This document shows positions 50,722-64,000 of a stretch of 64,000 bases of DNA, one piece after another. The stretch lies in NCBI RefSeq assembly GCF_013201035.1, contig NZ_CP053707.1, positions 2,976,001 through 3,040,000 of the forward strand. The letters run 5' to 3'. Numbering within the stretch: the stretch's first letter is position 1; each line of letters opens with the position of its first letter. Made by a program: the position numbers and the translations under genes. The DNA is from Arthrobacter sp. NEB 688. GTDB lineage: Bacteria; Actinomycetota; Actinomycetes; Actinomycetales; Dermatophilaceae. Below the pieces are notes generated by a model. It did not search any database. It was not told the origin of the DNA and saw nothing but the letters and a program-made list of their open reading frames with translations.

Positions 50722-51725
50722 GCCGGGGGCTCCGGAGCCAGCTCCTCGTCGTCCCCGAAGTCCTCGAGCACGACCCCGTCGAGCTCCTCGAGCCGCTCGA
50801 CCGCGTCGGTCTCGAGCTCGGTGTCGGCGTCGACGACCTTGAGGAACCACTCGCGGGCCTCGTCGGGTCGGCCGAGCGCGAGCAGCGTGTCGGCGTACGC
50901 GTACTGGAGGCGGTGGGCCCCGGCCTTGCGGCCCTGGGTGAGCGCCGGCACCTGGAGCGCGAGGAGCGCAGCGTCCAACTGGCCGAGGTCGCGGCGGATG
51001 CCGGAGACGACGATCGCCAGCTCGAGGCGTTCCGCGGCGGTCAGCGTCTTGGCCTCGGGGGACGCGGCCAGCTCGAGGGCGCGGTCGTGGCGACCGAGAC
51101 CCCGCTCGCAGTCGACCATGAGGGGAAGCAGGTGGGAGGAGCCGCTGAGCCGGCGCACGGTGCGGAACTCGGTGAGGGCACGTGCGAAGTCACCCGTGCG
51201 GTAGGCCACCATCCCGAGTGCCTCGCGCGCGGCCGGGACCCGCCCGGCCCGCCGGACCGCGGTCTCGGCGTGGGCCATCGCCGCGTCGATCTCGTCGGCC
51301 TCCAGCATGACGGCCACCATGACGAGGTGCTTGGCGACGCCGTCGGCGTTCTCCTTCGAGAGCGTGCGCAGCTGCTGGTGGACGCTGCGGTCGATCTCCT
51401 TGCCGGTCACCTCGTCGGGGATGCGCGGCTCGGGCAGCCGGGGGCTCTTCGGGGCGAGGCGGCTGCCGCCCCGCTCCTGGCCGTCGCCCGCGCGGCCGGC
51501 CGGCGCACCGCGTCGCTCGTCGCTGCCGGGTGCCCGACGCGGACCACCGGACCCGCCGCGGCCGCCACCGGCTCCGCGCGGCCCGGAACCCGAACCGCCC
51601 TGACCTCGCGGGCCGCCGCTCGCTCCGCGGCGCGGGGCACCTCGGCCCCCGCTCGTGGGGCGGCGGTCGCTGCCGCCGTGGCCGGAGCGGTCGGCTCCTC
51701 CGCGGCGCTGGTCGTCGTCGGACAC
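50718..51725 (-). CDS. Tetratricopeptide-repeat protein with Arg/Gly-rich N-terminus
   Basis: A 335-aa protein. Residues 1-95 are disordered and RGG-like (RGAPRRGASGGPRGQGGSGSGPRG), which suggests RNA or nucleic-acid contact. Residues 125-310 form TPR helices (LEADEIDAAMAHAETAVRRAGRVPAAREALGMVAYRTGDFARALTEF), and the C-terminus is acidic (EDFGDDEELAPEPPA). GTG 51725 follows GAGAGGA at a suitable distance. The gene opens the long minus-strand run ending at the VOC gene. Confidence 0.78.
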   Translation of the reverse strand: MSDDDQRRGGADRSGHGGSDRRPTSGGRGAPRRGASGGPRGQGGSGSGPRGAGGGRGGSGGPRRAPGSDERRGAPAGRAGDGQERGGSRLAPKSPRLPEPRIPDEVTGKEIDRSVHQQLRTLSKENADGVAKHLVMVAVMLEADEIDAAMAHAETAVRRAGRVPAAREALGMVAYRTGDFARALTEFRTVRRLSGSSHLLPLMVDCERGLGRHDRALELAASPEAKTLTAAERLELAIVVSGIRRDLGQLDAALLALQVPALTQGRKAGAHRLQYAYADTLLALGRPDEAREWFLKVVDADTELETDAVERLEELDGVVLEDFGDDEELAPEPPA

Positions 51726-51769
51726 CTGGTGGTCCTCTCGTCGGTCGGGATGCCGGCAGGCGGCGCGCC

Positions 51770-51775
51770 AGTCTA
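51770..51775 (-). promoter_or_regulatory. Possible -10 box for the TPR-gene operon
   Basis: TAGACT within GATAGACTGG on the minus strand would place the transcript start about 40 nt before the GTG at 51725. No recognisable -35 sequence is present. The remaining 150 nt up to the rrn terminator show nothing clear. Confidence 0.4.
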
Positions 51776-51932
51776 TCGGCGGCGCCGTCGTCGGCTCGGG
51801 GATGGGGCCCGCGCTGCGGGGCTCGGCGGCGGCCGAGCGGCCACCGCTCTCACGCGGCACAGCAGCGGGCGGCTCTCACCGGCCCGTCGAAGGAAAGCCC
51901 TCGGGGCCGTGAGAAATGTGGTCGTGGAACCG

Positions 51933-51969
51933 AGAAAGGGCCCACCAAACGTGTTGGTGGGCCCTTTCT
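51933..51969 (-). terminator. rrn operon terminator
   Basis: A 16-bp perfect stem (AGAAAGGGCCCACCAA and its complement) with a 5-nt ACGTG loop, about 10 nt beyond the 5S rRNA 3' end on the minus strand. The 3' arm as transcribed ends in UUUCU, giving a short U-run. Confidence 0.92.
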
Positions 51970-51978
51970 GGATTGGTT

Positions 51979-52097
51979 GTCCGGCTGCGTCCTACTCTCC
52001 CACACCGTCACCAGTGCAGTACCATCGGCGCTGAAGGGCTTAGCTTCCGGGTTCGGAATGGAGCCGGGCGTTTCCCCTTCGCTATGACAGCCGAAAC
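51979..52097 (-). rRNA. rrf: 5S ribosomal RNA
   Basis: About 119 nt. On the minus strand it begins near GTTTCGGCTGTCATAGCG and ends near GCAGCCGGAC; the CGGCTG and CAGCCG ends pair. The conserved internal GAAACGCCCGG, CCATTCCGAACCCGGAAGC and CGATGGTACTGCA segments identify it. Exact ends may differ by a few nucleotides. Confidence 0.95.
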
Positions 52098-52137
52098 TCT
52101 ATGGAGATCTCAAATCGGGTTCCCGACCGTATCTCGG

Positions 52138-52160
52138 GAACTGCACAGTGGACGCGAACA
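52138..52160 (-). other. 3' arm of the 23S rRNA processing stem
   Basis: On the minus strand this segment (TGTTCGCGTCCACTGTGCAG plus TTC) is complementary, at about 21 of 23 positions, to 55327-55349 upstream of 23S. Together they enclose the 23S rRNA in a long duplex of the kind cut by RNase III. Confidence 0.85.
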
Positions 52161-52179
52161 CAGAAAGTCTTGTAAGTGT

Positions 52180-57248
<5,069 letters not shown>

Positions 57249-57440
57249 ATCACATCCACCAGCGCCGTTAAGCAACCAGTGAACAACTCATACACACGAA
57301 ACGTGTGAAACCCGGCTGAGCACGAACAACCAGCAATAAAGCTGTTTGTTCGTCATCAACCAAAGGAAAAACTCGAGCACCACCCACACCCACCCCAGAC
57401 GGGACGAGCTAAGAGCGATGCGACGAGGTAAAAATTGGCA

Positions 57441-57475
57441 TCGATTCTTGACACGCTGTTGAGTTCTCAAGGTTC
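57441..57475 (-). promoter_or_regulatory. rrn leader antitermination-type motif
   Basis: On the minus strand CCTTGAGAACTCAACAGCGT followed by GTCAAGAATCGATGCC is the conserved actinobacterial rrn leader segment, which includes a boxA-like TTGAGAACTC. A similar motif recurs before 23S. NusB, encoded at 14322-14735, is the expected binding factor. Confidence 0.65.
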
Positions 57476-57570
57476 GAACGCGCACCCACGTCCACCTCAT
57501 CGAGGCGTTCGCCGGGGCTGTTCTGTGGGAGTTGCTGTCTGCGGGGCTCTCGCTCCGTGGCAACCACTCC

Positions 57571-57600
57571 AAGTTACCCTTCCCGATCCGTCCCGGTCAA
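57571..57600 (-). promoter_or_regulatory. rrn promoter, proximal
   Basis: On the minus strand -35 TTGACC (57600-57595), an 18-nt spacer, and -10 TAACTT (57576-57571). This is close to the sigma-70 consensus and would give a pre-16S leader of about 315 nt. Confidence 0.75.
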
Positions 57601-57771
57601 ACTCGCTCCGTTCGGGGCTCGTCGTCCGGTGGTCCGGGCCACTCCGTCGTCCTGCACCGTGGTGCGGGGCCTTCGTCGTGGGTGTCAGCCAAGTGGTCCG
57701 GCCTACTTGGTGCGGGGCTGGACGGCCCTGCCGCTTGGTGTCCGGTTCGCCCTCTCGGGCTGACGTCGAGA

Positions 57772-57801
57772 ACATTAGATGACTCTCGGCGCCGAACACA
57801 A
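57772..57801 (-). promoter_or_regulatory. rrn promoter, distal
   Basis: On the minus strand -35 TTGTGT (57801-57796), an 18-nt spacer and -10 TAATGT (57777-57772). It lies just beyond the tyrS terminator, so the rrn operon is insulated from tyrS and probably has two promoters. The 170 nt between the two show no third strong promoter. Confidence 0.65.
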
Positions 57802-57840
57802 ATCCGCTCCCCTGCGACGGGCCGCCGTGCCCCGTGATGC

Positions 57841-57873
57841 GACGAACCCCGCTGCAGGACAGCGGGGTTCGTC
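57841..57873 (-). terminator. tyrS terminator
   Basis: A 14-bp perfect stem (GACGAACCCCGCTG and its complement) with a 5-nt loop, 14 nt after the tyrS stop on the minus strand and before both rrn promoters. Confidence 0.9.
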
Positions 57874-57887
57874 GTCTGAGTCGCTTC

Positions 57888-59162
57888 TCAGGCGGTCGGC
57901 GGCGCATCGACGAGGCCCGCGGCGAGGTTCTTGCGCCCCCGCCGGAGCACCACGACGCCGCCGGCGAGCACGTCGTCCGCGGCGAGGACGGCCTCCGGGT
58001 CCGAGACCTTCGCCCCGTTGACCGAGGCGCCGCCCTCCCCCAGCGTGCGCCGGGCGGCGTTGCGCGAGTCGGCCAGGCCGACGGCGACGAGCGCGTCGAC
58101 GAGCGGCATCCCGACGGTCACGGTGCCTCGCGGCAGCTCGGCCGCCGCGTCCCGCAGGGTCGGTCCGTCGAGGGCGCGCAGGTCGCCCTTCCCGAAGAGC
58201 GCCTCGGCCGCGGCCCGGGCCGCGTCGGTGGCGGCGCGCCCGTGGACGAGGGTCGTCACGTCCTGCGCGAGGACGCGCTGCGCCGCCCGCTTCCAGGGCT
58301 CCTCCTGCACCTGCCGCCCGAGGTCCTCGATCTCCTCGCTCCCCCGGTCGGTGAAGACCTTGAGCAGCGTGACCACCGAGGCGTCCTCGACGTTGAGCCA
58401 GTACTGATAGAAGGCGTACGGGCTGGTCATCGCCGGGTCCAGCCAGATCGCGTTGCCCGCGCTCTTGCCGAACTTCTCCCCCGAGGAGTCGGTGAGCAGC
58501 GGGGTCGTCAGGAGGTGCACCGACGCCCCCTCGACCCGGTGGATGAGGTCCGAGCCGGCGGTGAGGTTGCCCCACTGGTCGTTGCCCCCGGTCTGCAGCG
58601 TGCAGCCGAAGTCGCGGTAGAGCTGGAGGTAGTCCAGCCCCTGGAGCAGCTGGTAGCTGAACTCGGTGTACGAGATGCCCTCGTCGCTGTTGAGCCGCGC
58701 GGCGATCGCGTCCTTCTTGACCATCTGGTTGACCCGGAAGTGCTTGCCCACGTCGCGCAGGAAGTCCAGCGCCGACATCGGGGCCGTCCAGTCGAGGTTG
58801 TTGACGAAGACGGCGGGGTTGCCCTCGTCGCCCCCGAGGAAGGGCTCGACCTGGCGGCGGATGTTCTCCACCCACTGCGCCGTCTGCTCCTTGGTCTTGA
58901 GGACCCGCTCGGCGGTCGGCCGCGGGTCGCCGATGAGCCCGGTGGACCCGCCGACGAGGCAGATGACCCGGTGGCCGGCCCGCTGGAGGTGGCGCAGGAG
59001 CACGAGCTGCACGAGGTTGCCGAAGTGCAGCGACGGCGCGGTGGGGTCGAAGCCGCAGTAGGCCGTGATCGGGCCGTCGGCGAGTGCCGTGCGCAGCGCG
59101 GACTCGTCGGTGGACTGCGCCACCAGCCCCCGCCACTGCAGCTCGTCGAGGATGTCGGTCAC
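57888..59162 (-). CDS. tyrS: Tyrosine-tRNA ligase
   Basis: Class I synthetase of 424 aa. The HIGH-equivalent is in TAPSLHFGNLVQLVLLRHLQRAGH (about residues 41-64), the tyrosine pocket in FVNNLDW and YQLLQGLDYLQLY, and KMSKS-equivalent KFGKSAGNAIWLD. A C-terminal S4-type tRNA-binding domain ends the protein (LVDALVAVGLADSRNAARRTLGEGGASVNGAKV). The GTG start follows GGGAGG. Confidence 0.97.
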   Translation of the reverse strand: MTDILDELQWRGLVAQSTDESALRTALADGPITAYCGFDPTAPSLHFGNLVQLVLLRHLQRAGHRVICLVGGSTGLIGDPRPTAERVLKTKEQTAQWVENIRRQVEPFLGGDEGNPAVFVNNLDWTAPMSALDFLRDVGKHFRVNQMVKKDAIAARLNSDEGISYTEFSYQLLQGLDYLQLYRDFGCTLQTGGNDQWGNLTAGSDLIHRVEGASVHLLTTPLLTDSSGEKFGKSAGNAIWLDPAMTSPYAFYQYWLNVEDASVVTLLKVFTDRGSEEIEDLGRQVQEEPWKRAAQRVLAQDVTTLVHGRAATDAARAAAEALFGKGDLRALDGPTLRDAAAELPRGTVTVGMPLVDALVAVGLADSRNAARRTLGEGGASVNGAKVSDPEAVLAADDVLAGGVVVLRRGRKNLAAGLVDAPPTA

Positions 59163-59273
59163 GGTGGTGCCTCCCGGTGCGTCGTCGCCGGGCGGTCGCG
59201 CCGGCGGACCCAGCCTGCCACGCACGCCACCATCGGCGCCCCGGTGCCCGGCGGTGCGTCATGCTTGCGGGCT

Positions 59274-60320
59274 GTGACCACCCCGACCGCCTCGCCCCGC
59301 CCCGACCTCACGACCTTCGTCGCGGGGCTGCCCAAGGCCGAGCTGCACGTGCACCACGTCGGCTCCGCCTCGCCGCGCATCGTCGCCGAGCTCGCCGCCC
59401 GGCACCCCTCGAGCCCGGTCCCCACGGACCCCGAGGAGCTCGCGCGGTTCTTCACCTTCACCGACTTCGCGCACTTCGTGGACCTCTACCTCGCGACCGT
59501 CGACCTCGTGCGGACCGACGAGGACGTCCGGATGCTCACCTACGAGGTGGCCCGCGAGCTGGCCGGGCAGAACGTCCGCTACGCCGAGCTGACGATGACG
59601 CCGTACACGTCCGTCGTGCGGGGCATCCCGATCGAGGCGTACACCGCCGCGATCGAGGACGCCCGGGTCGACGCCGAGCGCGACCTCGGCGTCGTCCTGC
59701 GGTGGGTCTACGACATCCCCGGAGAGTCCGGCCTGCCCGCCGCGGACGCCACGCTGTCGCACGCGCTCGACCACGGCCCCGAGGCGCTCGTCGGCTTCGG
59801 GCTCGGCGGGCCGGAGATCGGTGTCCCCCGGCCCCAGTTCCAGCCGCACTTCGCCGCCGCCCGGGCCGCCGGGCTCCACGCGGTGCCGCACTCGGGCGAG
59901 TCGACCGGGCCGCAGTCGGTGTGGGACGCCCTCGAGCTGCTCGGTGCCGAGCGGATCGGGCACGGCACCTCGTCGGTGCAGGACCCGCGCCTGCTGGCCC
60001 ACCTCGCCGAGCACCGCATCCCGCTGGAGGTCTGCCCGACGAGCAACGTCGCGACCCGCGTCGTCGAGCGGATCGAGGAGCACCCGCTGCGCGCCATGGT
60101 CGAGGCCGGGGTCGTCGTCACCGTCAACAGCGACGACCCGCCGATGTTCGGCACGACGCTGAACCGCGAGTACGAGGTCGCCGCGGCGCTCCTCGACCTC
60201 GACGCCACCGGGGTCGCGGACCTCGCCCTCGCGGCGGTCGACGCCTCCTTCGCACCGGACGCGGTGCGCGGCGCCCTGCGGGAGGAGATCCGCTCCTACG
60301 CCGCGTCAGCCACGGTCTGA
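59274..60320 (+). CDS. Adenosine-deaminase-like amidohydrolase (COG1816)
   Basis: A 348-aa amidohydrolase. The N-terminal metal site is AELHVHHVGSASPRIVAELAARH (about residues 21-43), followed by a catalytic-site PHSGE, LGAERIGHGTSSVQDPRLLAHLAEHRIPLEVCPTSN and VTVNSDDPPMFGTTL. This variant (LHVHHVGS instead of LHxHLDGS) is shared by a COG1816 subgroup that includes adenosine deaminases and aminodeoxyfutalosine deaminases of the futalosine menaquinone route; I cannot tell which from one sequence. Start GTG 59274 has a weak ribosome binding site. Its 3' end overlaps the convergent glycosylase gene by 15 nt. Confidence 0.85.
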   Translation: MTTPTASPRPDLTTFVAGLPKAELHVHHVGSASPRIVAELAARHPSSPVPTDPEELARFFTFTDFAHFVDLYLATVDLVRTDEDVRMLTYEVARELAGQNVRYAELTMTPYTSVVRGIPIEAYTAAIEDARVDAERDLGVVLRWVYDIPGESGLPAADATLSHALDHGPEALVGFGLGGPEIGVPRPQFQPHFAAARAAGLHAVPHSGESTGPQSVWDALELLGAERIGHGTSSVQDPRLLAHLAEHRIPLEVCPTSNVATRVVERIEEHPLRAMVEAGVVVTVNSDDPPMFGTTLNREYEVAAALLDLDATGVADLALAAVDASFAPDAVRGALREEIRSYAASATV

Positions 60321-60929
60321 GGTCGGCCGGCGCCGGGGCACCGCCGCGCGGTAGGCGCTGACCGTCGGCTCCCCGTCGACCCAGAACCGCCACGGGAACG
60401 CGGTGCCGTCGCCGCCGGGACCGCTCACGCCGACCCGCGGACCGGTGCGGACCAGCGCGGGGTCGACCGGTTCGCCGAGCGCGAGCACGCCGTCACCGTC
60501 GTCGTCGAGCAGGTCGAGGCCGTTCTGCTCCCGCCCGAGGGCGAGCGTGCGGGCCAGCCGCGCCGGGCCCCGCGCGAGGTCGCGCTCGCGCACCCCGGGC
60601 CGCCGCTCGGCCGCCCGCTCGTGCCCGCCCACGACCTCGCCGGCCCGCAGGAGCACCGCCGAGGCGCTGCCCTCCGTGCCGGTGACGACGTTGGCGCAGA
60701 AGTGCATCCCGTAGGTGAAGTAGACGTAGAGGCGCCCGGCGCGGCCGAACATCACCTCCGTGCGCGGGGTGCGCCCGCGGAAGGCGTGCGAGCCCGGGTC
60801 GTCACCTCCCGCGTAGGCCTCGACCTCGGTCAGGCGCACCGTGACGCCGGCGTGGGTCAGGTGCGCCCCGAGGAGGCGCGGGGCGACGTCGAGCACGTCG
60901 CCCCGCAGCACCTCCGCCGCGGGGGTCAC
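60306..60929 (-). CDS. 3-methyladenine DNA glycosylase, AAG/MPG type
   Basis: Excises alkylated and deaminated purines. The 207-aa protein has the family blocks LRGDVLDVAPRLLGAHL, the catalytic TEVEAYAGGDDPGSHAFRGRTPRTEVMFGRAGRLYVYFTYGMHFCANVV (Glu near residue 36), LARGPARLARTLAL and PWRFWVDGEPTVSAYR. The GTG start lies 4 nt beyond the argH stop. The argH-mpg-tyrS neighbourhood is common in actinobacteria. Confidence 0.93.
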   Translation of the reverse strand: MTPAAEVLRGDVLDVAPRLLGAHLTHAGVTVRLTEVEAYAGGDDPGSHAFRGRTPRTEVMFGRAGRLYVYFTYGMHFCANVVTGTEGSASAVLLRAGEVVGGHERAAERRPGVRERDLARGPARLARTLALGREQNGLDLLDDDGDGVLALGEPVDPALVRTGPRVGVSGPGGDGTAFPWRFWVDGEPTVSAYRAAVPRRRPTSDRG

Positions 60930-60933
60930 CGGG

Positions 60934-63819
<2,886 letters not shown>

Positions 63820-63823
<4 letters not shown>

Positions 63824-64000
63824 CGGGTCTCCTCCGTGGCGAGGTCGAGCAGCCCGGGCAGGGCGTCGACGAACAGGTCGAGCTGGTCGGCGGTGACGAC
63901 CAGAGGCGGGGCCAGCCGGATGGCGTCGGGCGCCACCGGGTTGAGGATGAGGCCGGCCTCGCGGCCGTGCGCGGCGACCGCCGGGGCCCACTCCCCCGCG
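63820..64000 (-). CDS. argD: Acetylornithine aminotransferase, C-terminal fragment cut by window edge
   Basis: The last 59 or so codons of a class III aminotransferase are visible: AVAAHGREAGLILNPVAPDAIRLAPPLVVTADQLDLFVDALPGLLDLA then TEETR and stop. The IRLAPPLVVT segment is the conserved C-terminal domain of ArgD. The stop overlaps the argF ATG as ATGA. The PLP-binding region lies outside the window. Confidence 0.9.

Overview
The window is very GC-rich chromosome of an actinobacterium. Gene content and order fit the Micrococcales, and I lean towards an Intrasporangiaceae-type genome, although I could not compare it with a database. Support comes from actinobacterial-type IHF (mIHF) between the pyr genes and gmk, the SteA/SteB cell-separation pair beside recN-nadK-tlyA, a 16S-23S spacer without tRNA genes, and what looks like the extra actinobacterial helix in 23S rRNA. 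Most neighbours overlap at GTGA or ATGA stop-start junctions, and several lone genes look leaderless (a TANNNT box 6-7 nt before the start codon).

Layout. 1-12,133 (minus): de novo pyrimidine operon pyrR-pyrB-pyrC-carA-carB-pyrK-pyrD-pyrF, then mihF-gmk-rpoZ-coaBC (coaBC cut by the left edge). The pyrR leader carries a PyrR-binding-loop-like hairpin that includes the ribosome binding site. 12,238-14,263: small accessory genes (metallophosphoesterase, SnoaL-like protein, a 65-aa orphan, an acetyltransferase) with an operator-like palindrome. 14,322-28,058 (minus): nusB-efp, an AbiEi/DUF559-like gene flanked by inverted copies of a 62-nt palindromic repeat, the shikimate cluster aroB-aroK-aroC-(prepilin peptidase)-aroE, then mltG-ruvX-alaS, two small membrane proteins, a DksA-type zinc finger protein and rarA. 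28,059-28,703 has no gene; it holds two more 62-nt palindromes bracketing a four-unit, 42-bp-period array of hairpins. 28,704-31,339 (plus): GH114-type lipoprotein, acetyltransferase, alpha/beta hydrolase, closed by an 18-bp perfect hairpin shared with convergent aspS. 33,419-35,859 (plus): a translationally coupled pair of poorly characterised proteins, one DUF4034-like and one resembling an inactive M16 peptidase.

35,863-51,725 (minus): VOC protein, YchJ, Nudix hydrolase, pyrG, a GT4 glycosyltransferase, a MurJ-like flippase, a compact MraY/WecA-like transferase, SteB, SteA, recN, nadK, tlyA (with an apparent ATC start), a 58-aa protein, a histone-H1-like repeat protein, a HAD phosphatase and a TPR protein. 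51,933-57,801 (minus): one rrn operon (two promoters, 16S, 23S, 5S, terminator). 57,841-64,000: tyrS, adenosine-deaminase-like gene, 3-methyladenine DNA glycosylase, and the arginine cluster argD-argF-argR-argH, with argD cut by the right edge.

Most of the window is conserved core metabolism. The less ordinary signals are the 62-nt palindrome family with its hairpin array, the gene bracketed by two copies, the PyrR leader, the non-canonical tlyA start, and the coupled DUF4034/M16-like pair.
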